Shown here: one piece after another, positions 1-5,058 of the stretch
Numbering within the stretch: the first letter of the stretch is position 1
Layout: the number at the start of each line of letters is the position of its first letter
Source of the DNA: Oscillospiraceae bacterium
Lineage (GTDB): Bacteria; Bacillota; Clostridia; Oscillospirales; Acutalibacteraceae
Assembly: GCA_003486665.1 (NCBI GenBank)
Contig: DNGF01000183.1
Coordinates: forward strand, 3,704-8,761
DNA: 5,058 bases
Direction: 5' to 3'
Position numbers and translations under genes: made by a program
Notes under the pieces: generated by a model
Told to the model about the DNA's origin: nothing
The model's database searches: none
What the model saw: the letters and a program-made list of their open reading frames with translations, nothing else

Positions 1-18
1 TACATATAAAATCTTCAT
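1..18 (-). CDS. Start of a further gene in the operon (partial, cut by window edge)
   Basis: Only the first six codons are in the window, reading M-K-I-L-Y-V. The start is supported by a strong ribosome binding site, GGGGAG, six bases upstream of the ATG (plus-strand 25-30), directly against the TGA stop of the preceding glycosyltransferase. The gap between that stop and this ATG is only 12 bases, so the gene should be co-transcribed. An opening of the form MKILYV/MKILFI is common at the first beta strand of GT-B (GT4-type) glycosyltransferases, and the context fits a third glycosyltransferase. Six residues cannot prove a family, so the product is left open. The existence of a start here is fairly secure; its function is a guess. 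Confidence 0.62.
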
Positions 19-30
19 CGGTTACTCCCC

Positions 31-1173
31 TCAAATTTCTGAATAAAGGTCAATGATTCTTTTCTCCATCTCTGCCCAGCTATATTGCTCGTTATAAAGC
101 CGCTTCATTCTTTCGCCCATTGCGTCCCACTCTTCTCTGCGGTCAACCAATGCGTTCAAGCCCTCCGCAAGACCTTTTTCGGAATACTCGATCAGACAGC
201 CGATATTGTTTTTCTCTATGATCTCATCAAAGCCCGTGTTGCGAGCCATCACAACCGGCTTTCCGAGCATCAGCGACTCATAGAACTTGTTCGGCGCGGC
301 ATACCTGTGATTCGGCACGCTCGGATCGTAGATCGCCGTCATTATGTCGCAAGCCTTTTCAAGCGCCAGCGTTTTCTCATACGGAAGCTTGCCGTAATAA
401 ATTATACGGCTGCATTTCTTTGCCGCTTCCTCAATCTCGGACTCCATGCTTCCGAAGCCACCGATGTGAAACTCAAAGCGTTCGTCGCTCTCAACGAATC
501 TCATTATCTCTCTCAAAAATCTTGAGCTTCCCAGGATTCCGACATAAACAATTTTAAATTTGCCGTCAGCCGCAACCGCTTCAAAGCTGTTGTCAATTTT
601 CTCAAACGCTTTCGGCGTGTTGTGTATGACCTCCAGTCTTTTCGGCGAGCTTTCGGCAATCTGCTCACGGCGCTTATCCGTGCAGATTATCGTTGCAAAA
701 GCGTCATTTATTACCGATATTTCGGCGTTTTTAACCTTGGCACGCAAGCTTGTGCCGGGAATATTATGCGAATCAATGTAAAAATCAAGTATATGATAGA
801 TCAGAGCCTTGTTGTATTTCGCGGCAATTTTATCCGCGGCAAATCCCGTATCAAAATCAAAGGAATGAATTATGTCGTATTCGTTTCTGTGCTGCTTCAG
901 CCAGTTATAGAGCTTCATTTCAAACCTTGCCAGCGGAATAAGATTCTTCTTGAATCCGGCATTAAAAAACGCCGGGATTCCGAATCTGACCGCCCTCGCT
1001 TCGCCGTGTTCAAGCTTCAGCGTTTCGGTTCTTTCGCCCGTGTCACTGCCTCGATCCCAGCCTACAGCCGTTACCTCATATCCCTGTGAAAGAAGCGTGT
1101 CCGCAACCTTTTCAACCGGCGGATCGGGAGCTATGGGATTCGATCTCAACAAAACAACTCTTTTTTTCATCAT
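31..1173 (-). CDS. Glycosyltransferase, GT4-like (GT-B fold)
   Basis: Probable retaining glycosyltransferase that moves a sugar from a nucleotide donor to a growing lipid-linked glycan at the cytoplasmic face of the membrane. It has 380 residues, a normal GT-B length, with no signal peptide or membrane helix. The N-terminal acceptor half opens with a beta strand and SNPIAPDPPVEK (residues 11-22), followed by GYEVTAVGWDR, an opening common in capsule GT4 enzymes, and has IIHSFDFDTG near 101-110. The C-terminal donor half carries FKIVYVGILG (206-215) and PNKFYESLMLGKPVV (294-308), where E299 matches the second Glu of the EX7E motif. The first Glu position is Y291, so only half the motif is kept. 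Three nearby ATGs (1179, 1173, 1170) are possible starts; 1173 is chosen because a GAG lies six bases upstream, but the site is weak. It begins 11 bases after the preceding stop. Donor and acceptor are unknown. Confidence 0.88.
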   Translation of the reverse strand: MMKKRVVLLRSNPIAPDPPVEKVADTLLSQGYEVTAVGWDRGSDTGERTETLKLEHGEARAVRFGIPAFFNAGFKKNLIPLARFEMKLYNWLKQHRNEYDIIHSFDFDTGFAADKIAAKYNKALIYHILDFYIDSHNIPGTSLRAKVKNAEISVINDAFATIICTDKRREQIAESSPKRLEVIHNTPKAFEKIDNSFEAVAADGKFKIVYVGILGSSRFLREIMRFVESDERFEFHIGGFGSMESEIEEAAKKCSRIIYYGKLPYEKTLALEKACDIMTAIYDPSVPNHRYAAPNKFYESLMLGKPVVMARNTGFDEIIEKNNIGCLIEYSEKGLAEGLNALVDRREEWDAMGERMKRLYNEQYSWAEMEKRIIDLYSEI

Positions 1174-1184
1174 AACCATCTCGT

Positions 1185-2318
1185 TTACAGCGTATTTTTA
1201 TAAATCTTCGTCAGCCCGTCCTCAACCACCGAAACATCGAACTCCTTGATCTTTTCAAGATTGTAACGGCTCATTTCGTCACACAAGGCTCGGTCGCCGC
1301 AGAGCCTTTCGATCGCCGAGGCAAATCCGTCCGCGTCTGTCGGAGCAAGTAGGAAACCGCCCCTGCCGTCTTCGATCAAATCGGTATTGCCGCGTATTTT
1401 GCTGACTACGCACGGCAGTCCGCTTGCCATGGCTTCCATGACCGACCTTGAAAGGCCCTCGCGAAACGATGGCATAACGAAGCAGTCCGCCGCCTGATAA
1501 AGCTCCTTAACGTCCTTCCTGTAGCCGAGGAAATGCACGTTGCCGTGCAAGCCTGCGCCGTCTGCCGAACGCTGAAGCTCGTCCTGTCGGTCGCCGACTC
1601 CGCACAAAACATAGTGAACATTATCCTTGCGGAGCTTTTCCATCGCGGAAATGATAACCGCGTTATTTTTGTTGCCGTTTAGCTCACCGACCGAGATAAT
1701 CACAAAATCGGTGTCGCTCAAGCCTAATTCCGCTCTTTTTTCGGCGCGGATTTTTTTGTTTATTTCAAATTGCGACAAATCAATTCCAACTCCGGGAACG
1801 TAATAAACACTTCCGTTGCCGCGAAGCCTGAAATTCTTTTTCGCAAGCTCGTAATCCTCTTTGTTTATCGTAATTATCGCGTCGGTATAACGCGCAAGCA
1901 TTTTTTCAATCGGGTAATAGACCGCCCAGTTTTTCTTCGGCGCTCCCTGATAAAAATGAAAGCCGTGCGCCTGATAGATTACCTTCTTCACGCCGCATTT
2001 CTTTCCTGCCATACGTCCGAGAATTCCGCCCGTGGGCGTGTTGCAATGAATGAAGTCGATATTTTCTCTCTTGATCAAATCAACAATTTCCCTGTAAGCG
2101 GTCAGATTGCTTGATGCAAACGGATTTCTTGAGATGCAAAAATTATTGATTTTAATATCGTATTTTTTTTCCTCCGAACGGATGAATTCCGGATCGGTAT
2201 CGCGCCAGTTTGCCGCCTGGAAAAATTCCAATCCCAAATTGTGCGAAGCCGCTATGCTTGCCGTTGCAAAGGAGGTTATTCTGTTCGTAACATTTGAAAT
2301 AAACAAAATCTTACTCAT
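1185..2318 (-). CDS. Glycosyltransferase family 4, EpsD-like
   Basis: GT-B retaining glycosyltransferase, 377 residues, probably adding a sugar to the undecaprenyl-linked intermediate made by the sugar transferase encoded just upstream. The N-terminal half has MSKILFISNV, then FIHCNTPTGGILGR (89-102) and VIYQAHGFHFYQGAP (113-127). These motifs resemble EpsD-type enzymes of exopolysaccharide operons as I recall them. The linker strand VYYVPGVGID (171-180) leads to the donor domain with ISVGELNGNKN (208-218, K217 in the phosphate-binding position) and FREGLSRSVMEAMASG (285-300), a complete EX7E motif with E287 and E295. The reading frame is open upstream to 2384, but the ATG at 2318 is chosen because GAGGAGG (2325-2331) sits six bases before it and the protein then starts at the expected first beta strand. 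Only one base separates it from the preceding stop, so translation is probably coupled. The exact sugar is unknown. Confidence 0.93.
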   Translation of the reverse strand: MSKILFISNVTNRITSFATASIAASHNLGLEFFQAANWRDTDPEFIRSEEKKYDIKINNFCISRNPFASSNLTAYREIVDLIKRENIDFIHCNTPTGGILGRMAGKKCGVKKVIYQAHGFHFYQGAPKKNWAVYYPIEKMLARYTDAIITINKEDYELAKKNFRLRGNGSVYYVPGVGIDLSQFEINKKIRAEKRAELGLSDTDFVIISVGELNGNKNNAVIISAMEKLRKDNVHYVLCGVGDRQDELQRSADGAGLHGNVHFLGYRKDVKELYQAADCFVMPSFREGLSRSVMEAMASGLPCVVSKIRGNTDLIEDGRGGFLLAPTDADGFASAIERLCGDRALCDEMSRYNLEKIKEFDVSVVEDGLTKIYKNTL

Positions 2319-2319
2319 T

Positions 2320-3030
2320 TCAGACCTCCTCGGTAACCTTTTCTTCCTTGGTTTCGGGTTCCGCTTCGGTATTCGTATAAACATTCTCCCTTTTCAGCAC
2401 GGTGATCACCGTCTTGAAAATGATCTTGATATCAAGCCACATCGAAACATTGTGAGCATACCATGCGTCATAGAGCCTTTTTTCTCTTATTCCGAGATTG
2501 TTCCTGTAGTAAGCCTGCGTGTAACCGCTAATACCCGGACGGACAAGAGTTTTCTCTTTCTCGTCCTCGGCATATGTGTCCTTCGACTCAACATCGCCCG
2601 CGCGCGGACCGATAAGACTCATGTGACCCATAACAACGTTCAGGCACTGCGGAAGCTCATCGAGGCTTGTTTCTCGGATGAATCTGCCGATGCGCGTAAC
2701 GCGGCTGTCGTTCTTTGAATTGAATGTGCTTCCGTCCTCGTTTCTGATGTCGGGCGCATTCACCCTCATTGAGCGGAATTTAAGCATATCAAACTCCTTG
2801 AAGTCTTTTCCGATTCTGCGCGACCTGTAAAAGATCGGACCGCCGTCTTCAATTTTAATAGCAATTGAAATCGGAACGGCAACAAGCAGAATGAACGGCG
2901 AAATAATTATGCAGACAATTATATCTATAATCCGCTTCAAAACAAGCTGATAAAAGCTTTTGTAACCGTTTCTGTCCTTGCTGTTCTTATAAAGTATTTC
3001 AACATTCGGTTCATTGGAGATCTTATCCAT
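2320..3030 (-). CDS. Bacterial sugar transferase (PglC/WbaP-type polyprenyl-phosphate phosphoglycosyl transferase)
   Basis: Initiating enzyme of glycan assembly: it moves a sugar phosphate from a UDP-sugar to undecaprenyl phosphate, releasing UMP, at the cytoplasmic side of the membrane. The 236 residues match the small monotopic PglC-like form, not the larger five-helix WbaP form. Residues 31-60 start LKRIIDIIV and form one hydrophobic segment with Ser44-Pro45, the helix-breaking pair of the re-entrant membrane helix in PglC. Then come GGPIFYRSRRIG (63-74), FDMLKFRSM (80-88), TSLDELPQ (121-128) with the catalytic Asp-Glu pair D124/E125, MSLIGPR (137-143) and VRPGISGY (163-170). Two oddities are a hydrophilic N-terminal stretch of about 28 residues and an acidic, Glu/Thr-rich tail after residue 218. 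The ATG at 3030 follows AGGGTG by eight bases and lies 15 bases after the ATP-grasp stop. Sugar specificity is not readable. Confidence 0.96.
   Translation of the reverse strand: MDKISNEPNVEILYKNSKDRNGYKSFYQLVLKRIIDIIVCIIISPFILLVAVPISIAIKIEDGGPIFYRSRRIGKDFKEFDMLKFRSMRVNAPDIRNEDGSTFNSKNDSRVTRIGRFIRETSLDELPQCLNVVMGHMSLIGPRAGDVESKDTYAEDEKEKTLVRPGISGYTQAYYRNNLGIREKRLYDAWYAHNVSMWLDIKIIFKTVITVLKRENVYTNTEAEPETKEEKVTEEV
2324..2331 (-). promoter_or_regulatory. Strong ribosome binding site inside the end of the sugar transferase gene
   Basis: GAGGAGGT, nearly the full anti-16S complement, lies six bases upstream of the ATG at 2318 (counting from GAGGAGG). It sits within the last codons of the sugar transferase gene. 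It decides the start of the EpsD-like glycosyltransferase against the longer open frame reaching 2384, whose extra 22 residues are very basic and without family match. Confidence 0.85.
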
Positions 3031-3045
3031 AAGGTATTCACCCTT

Positions 3046-4230
3046 TTAAAAAATCGTTTCTTTGATTCTGTTCAGCACTGTATCGACCGTGTTTACCGCA
3101 CTGTCAACATCGTCCGCCCTTGCAACAACATATCCGCATCCGTCAAGGTTGGTGTGGTACTCGTTGACCCTCTGACCGACCTCAAGATGGTGATATATTT
3201 CAACGCCGTACTCTTTCTCAAGAGCGGCAAAATCGGGCAGGCGCTTCACCACTCCGTCGTCAAAGGCAAGCAGTCTTGTTGCAACGCAGCTGTGGCTTGT
3301 CGGAGTGAAATCCGTTTCATCGCCGACTGCGTTTCTTATCATGTTCGCCATGTAGTCGATTCCCGTTCCGTAGGGAATAACGCATGGACCTATCATGTTT
3401 CCGCCCATTCTTGCGCCGATGTCTATGATGTGGATTTTGCCCTCTTTCGTAATGAGCATATCCATATTTACCGAGCCGAAGCTAATTCCCAATACCTTGA
3501 TTGCATTTTCAACGCATTGTCTTGCGCGCTCCTCAACCTCGCGCGGCAGGTCAGTCGGAATCGCATGACCGAGTTCCGCATAATACGGCGGCTTCGTCAT
3601 CCATTTTCTCATGATTCCGAGAACGTGGACCTCTCCGCCGGCAACAAGGCTTTCCGCGCCGTATTCCGTGCCTGTGATAAAGGTTTCAACCTCCGCGCGG
3701 TGGGTAATTGACGAATCCATCGCGGCACTGCACGCTTTCGGGAAGTCCTCAGGTGAGTCAACTCTGCTCGCTCCCCTGCTTCCCGAACCGTCACACGGCT
3801 TCACCATAACGGGGAAAGAAAGCTTTCCGCAAAGGTCTTTCAAATCGGTGTCCTTATCAATTTCATACGCCTGCTCAGTGTCGTCAATATGCGAATCGAA
3901 CAAGCATTTGCGTACTCTGTATTTATTCTTGATCAGCTGCGCCGCCTCGTAATTCAAGCCGGGCAGGTTCATCTCACGCGCAACATAAGCCGCGGTCAAA
4001 ACGCCGTAATCGGTCGCTGCGGTCAAAACGCCGTCTATATTCTCCTTGCGCGCATACTCAAGACACGCCTTTTCGTCAACAATATTTATGACCGCATATC
4101 TGTCCGCACTTTTGAAACCGACAGCGTTCGGATCTGCGTCCACAGTCAGCGTTTCATATCCCATTTTCTTTGCTTTTTGAATAACAAAATCCTGGAGAAA
4201 ACCGGCTCCTATAACCAATAATTTTTTCAT
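3046..4230 (-). CDS. ATP-grasp domain protein (carboxylate-amine ligase superfamily)
   Basis: A 394-residue cytoplasmic enzyme of the ATP-grasp superfamily, whose members activate a carboxylate as acyl phosphate and join it to an amine, thiol or similar group. Residues 1-110 form the pre-ATP-grasp Rossmann-like part: KKLLVIGAGFLQ, then GYETLTVDADPNA, DGVLTAATDYGVLTAAYVA and NLPGLN. The ATP-binding part has FPVMVKPCDGSGSRGAS (139-155), with K144 and a glycine-rich loop. Metal-binding acids are probably D257 in VNMDMLI and D270 in IIDIGARMGGN, followed by R274; Asp replaces the more usual Glu, and Gly stands where many relatives have Asn. The C-terminal 90 residues resemble the tail of amino-acid-ligase-like members. 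The ATG at 4230 is preferred over an in-frame TTG at 4242 because that TTG overlaps the ribosome binding site GAGGCGG. In this operon it may attach an amino acid or amide to a sugar; the substrate is inferred only from context. Confidence 0.92.
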   Translation of the reverse strand: MKKLLVIGAGFLQDFVIQKAKKMGYETLTVDADPNAVGFKSADRYAVINIVDEKACLEYARKENIDGVLTAATDYGVLTAAYVAREMNLPGLNYEAAQLIKNKYRVRKCLFDSHIDDTEQAYEIDKDTDLKDLCGKLSFPVMVKPCDGSGSRGASRVDSPEDFPKACSAAMDSSITHRAEVETFITGTEYGAESLVAGGEVHVLGIMRKWMTKPPYYAELGHAIPTDLPREVEERARQCVENAIKVLGISFGSVNMDMLITKEGKIHIIDIGARMGGNMIGPCVIPYGTGIDYMANMIRNAVGDETDFTPTSHSCVATRLLAFDDGVVKRLPDFAALEKEYGVEIYHHLEVGQRVNEYHTNLDGCGYVVARADDVDSAVNTVDTVLNRIKETIF

Positions 4231-4233
4231 TTT

Positions 4234-4240
4234 CCGCCTC
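4234..4240 (-). promoter_or_regulatory. Ribosome binding site overlapping the preceding stop codon
   Basis: GAGGCGG precedes the ATG at 4230 by three bases (core GAGG by six). Its first two bases are the last two of the GNAT stop codon TGA (4241-4239), so termination on the first gene places a ribosome on the start region of the second. This suggests translational coupling and argues for the ATG at 4230 over the upstream TTG at 4242. Confidence 0.75.
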
Positions 4241-4712
4241 AAAGTTCTTTCTTAAGCTTTAATTCCGTATATTTCAAAGTCTGAGCGGTACCGTACACCG
4301 AGTACCCTCTGTGCTTGTAAAAGTCCGCCGCGTGTTCGCTTTTGTCGTAAACCTCGCAGATGACCGATTTACAATTTTCCGCTTTCGCGATTTTTTCAAT
4401 CTCCGCCATACAGAAGGAGCCTATGCCTCCCCCTGCAAAATCGGGCAGGGTTGCAAGCTTTTGAAACAGCAGCGATTCTCCGTCCTTTCGCACCTGAAAC
4501 GTTGCGACATATGCTTTGTTCTCGTCAAAGACAAGGTAAATATCGTTTTTCAGCACACAAAGGGCAACAACAGCCGTGTTTTTCAGCTTCGAATTATCCC
4601 AATGATGCAGACCGTATTTTTCAGCCATATCCTTGCCGCATTTATACAGGATATCGGATACCTTAATCAATCCCGCAGCATCGTATTTTTTCAGTTTGCG
4701 AACCGAATACAT
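4239..4712 (-). CDS. GNAT-family N-acetyltransferase
   Basis: Probable acetyl-CoA-dependent N-acetyltransferase, 157 residues, a normal single-domain GNAT length. The N-terminal part holds KDMAEKYGLHHWDNS (residues 27-41), likely part of the substrate side. A beta hairpin follows with NDIYLVFDENKAYVATFQV (56-74). Motif A is LATLPDFAGGGIGSFCMAEIE (86-106), whose GGGIGS loop should bind the CoA pyrophosphate; the Arg/Gln usually opening this loop is absent. Motif B is SEHAADFYKHRGYSVYG (125-141), with a Tyr in the position of the common general acid. The open frame extends to 4772, but the ATG at 4712 is chosen for its GGGGGTG ribosome binding site six bases upstream and because the protein then starts with the expected first strand, MYSVRKLKKYD. 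It is first in the operon and directly precedes the ATP-grasp gene, so both may act on one substrate, such as an amino sugar or amino acid. Confidence 0.9.
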   Translation of the reverse strand: MYSVRKLKKYDAAGLIKVSDILYKCGKDMAEKYGLHHWDNSKLKNTAVVALCVLKNDIYLVFDENKAYVATFQVRKDGESLLFQKLATLPDFAGGGIGSFCMAEIEKIAKAENCKSVICEVYDKSEHAADFYKHRGYSVYGTAQTLKYTELKLKKEL

Positions 4713-4718
4713 CCCTCG

Positions 4719-4725
4719 CACCCCC
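4719..4725 (-). promoter_or_regulatory. Ribosome binding site of the GNAT gene
   Basis: GGGGGTG lies six bases upstream of the ATG at 4712. Alternative in-frame ATGs at 4748 and 4772 have no comparable purine-rich stretch at a proper distance, so this site decides the start. A second purine run, GAGGG, touches the ATG and is too close to serve. Confidence 0.65.
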
Positions 4726-4748
4726 AATTTTATCTGTAGCGGTAACAT

Positions 4749-4768
4749 TTCCGAACGCCGATCCGGAA
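4749..4768 (-). other. Small inverted repeat in the operon leader
   Basis: TTCCG and CGGAA (plus-strand 4749-4753 and 4764-4768) are perfect five-base arms around a ten-base loop. They lie in the untranslated leader between the predicted transcription start and the first gene. No T-run follows on the minus strand, so it is not a simple terminator. It could be a small RNA hairpin, a protein site, or chance. Confidence 0.3.
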
Positions 4769-4821
4769 TCATAAACCGAGCCGTCTTGCTTTTTCGACAC
4801 AGTTATGATTATTCATTATTA

Positions 4822-4850
4822 ATTATATTATAAACGTCGTTTTTAGTCAA
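4822..4850 (-). promoter_or_regulatory. Predicted sigma-70/sigma-A promoter of the operon
   Basis: On the minus strand, TTGACT (plus 4845-4850) is followed after exactly 17 bases by TATAAT (plus 4822-4827). This is one mismatch from the full consensus, with ideal spacing. A second TATAAT overlaps by one base (plus 4827-4832), but at only 12 bases from the -35 box. Transcription would start near 4815, leaving a leader of about 100 nt before the GNAT start at 4712. It is the only good promoter seen facing the operon and probably drives all the genes in the window. Confidence 0.82.
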
Positions 4851-5027
4851 TAGATTGTACCTTATATGTGGGTGTAAAATCTTACAATTATTATTAAGAA
4901 TACCGAATTTTTTTGTTTATACGGTTTTTCGGAAATGTAATGTGTTTGGATTCGTTTTTTAATAAAGCTTTGTAGGATTTTTTAAAACACGGAACAAATC
5001 ATAAGCTTTGTAAAACTTTAATATCGC
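4851..5027. other. AT-rich intergenic region, no gene seen
   Basis: Both strands lack a convincing coding frame; the stretch is strongly AT-rich with many stop codons and runs of T or A. It holds two copies of AAGCTTTGTA (4965-4974 and 5003-5012) in direct orientation and a weak inverted repeat CCGAA/TTCGG (4903-4907 and 4928-4932) with a 20-base loop. Upstream of the promoter it could hold regulator sites or UP-element-like A/T tracts. I recognise no riboswitch, tRNA or small RNA. Confidence 0.6.
4965..5012. repeat. Short direct repeat AAGCTTTGTA, two copies
   Basis: The ten bases AAGCTTTGTA occur at 4965-4974 and 5003-5012, 38 bases apart start to start, in a gene-free AT-rich stretch more than 110 bases upstream of the operon promoter. 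They could be regulator half-sites or leftover repeat DNA. With such biased composition chance is possible. Confidence 0.3.
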
Positions 5028-5029
5028 TT

Positions 5030-5055
5030 GCAGGGGTGACCATCGGTCGTCCGCC
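5030..5055. repeat. GC-rich palindromic element at the window edge, possible dispersed repeat
   Basis: A sharp change to GC-rich DNA occurs here after about 180 AT-rich bases. GGGTGACC (5034-5041) pairs with GGTCGTCC (5045-5052) around the three-base loop ATC: eight pairs, two of them G-T. From memory, short elements of the general form TAGGGGCGACC...GGTCG..CGCC are scattered in many copies between genes in Clostridia genomes; this looks like a member, possibly cut by the window end. It could instead be the hairpin of a terminator belonging to a gene further right, since GCCTTT follows on the plus strand. No search was possible. Confidence 0.45.
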
Positions 5056-5058
5056 TTT

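Noticed and set aside
622..1089. Plus-strand open frames opposite the first glycosyltransferase, including one of 155 codons
   Set aside because: They are antisense shadows of a well-supported gene, lack ribosome binding sites and show no recognisable motifs.
1174..1184. Possible terminators or internal promoters in the gaps between genes
   Set aside because: The gaps are 1 to 15 bases long, too short for a hairpin terminator or a promoter of their own.
2319..2384. Longer N-terminus for the EpsD-like glycosyltransferase, starting at 2384
   Set aside because: It would add 22 highly basic residues without family counterpart, overlap the sugar transferase gene, and place the strong ribosome binding site inside the coding region.
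2107..2718. Plus-strand open frame of 203 codons across the sugar transferase and EpsD-like genes
   Set aside because: It spans two opposing genes with clear family motifs and has no supported start; it comes from the codon bias of the minus-strand genes.
3154..3711. Plus-strand open frame of 185 codons opposite the ATP-grasp gene
   Set aside because: It is antisense to conserved ATP-grasp motifs, with no ribosome binding site or family signature.
4663..4800. Open frame on the minus strand from GTG at 4800, 45 codons, overlapping the leader and the GNAT start in another frame
   Set aside because: The first 30 codons look protein-like, but there is no ribosome binding site before the GTG, no ATG at its head, and the end runs out of frame through the GNAT gene. 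It could be a leader peptide only if conserved in relatives; I cannot show that.
4903..4932. Inverted repeat CCGAA/TTCGG near T-runs as a possible terminator
   Set aside because: The stem has only five pairs with a loop of 20 bases, and the T-runs lie inside the loop, not after the stem.

Overview
The window is a stretch of a cell-surface or exopolysaccharide (glycan) biosynthesis cluster. Every convincing gene lies on the minus strand, so transcription runs from right to left. Coding DNA is of middling GC content, the one non-coding stretch is very AT-rich, the ribosome binding sites are strong and purine-rich, and the promoter is of classic sigma-70/sigma-A type. This fits a Gram-positive Firmicute, most likely a gut-type Clostridia (Ruminococcus/Oscillospiraceae-like). 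That assignment is an inference from sequence style; no phylogenetic marker is present.

Reading in the direction of transcription, positions 5058-4713 are an AT-rich region without a gene. It holds a GC-rich palindromic repeat-like element at the very edge (5030-5055), a near-consensus promoter (TTGACT, 17 bp, TATAAT; 4850-4822) and a leader of roughly 100 nt. Five complete genes and the first codons of a sixth follow: a GNAT acetyltransferase (4712-4239), an ATP-grasp ligase (4230-3046), a PglC/WbaP-type sugar-phosphate transferase (3030-2320), an EpsD-like GT4 glycosyltransferase (2318-1185), a second GT4-type glycosyltransferase (1173-31), and the start of a further gene (18-1, MKILYV...). 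Gaps between genes are only 1 to 15 nt, several ribosome binding sites lie in or against the preceding stop codon, and no terminator is visible, so this is very probably one operon continuing past the left edge.

The likely shared job starts with the sugar transferase loading the first sugar phosphate onto undecaprenyl phosphate at the inner face of the membrane. The two glycosyltransferases, and probably the next gene, then extend the lipid-linked oligosaccharide. The GNAT and ATP-grasp proteins at the head of the operon suggest that a sugar or substituent is acetylated and/or that a carboxylate is joined to an amine (for example an aminoacyl or amidated sugar). Their substrates cannot be read from the sequence. 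No flippase, polymerase, chain-length regulator or export gene lies in the window. I see no wholly new system; the GNAT/ATP-grasp pair is the most interesting part.
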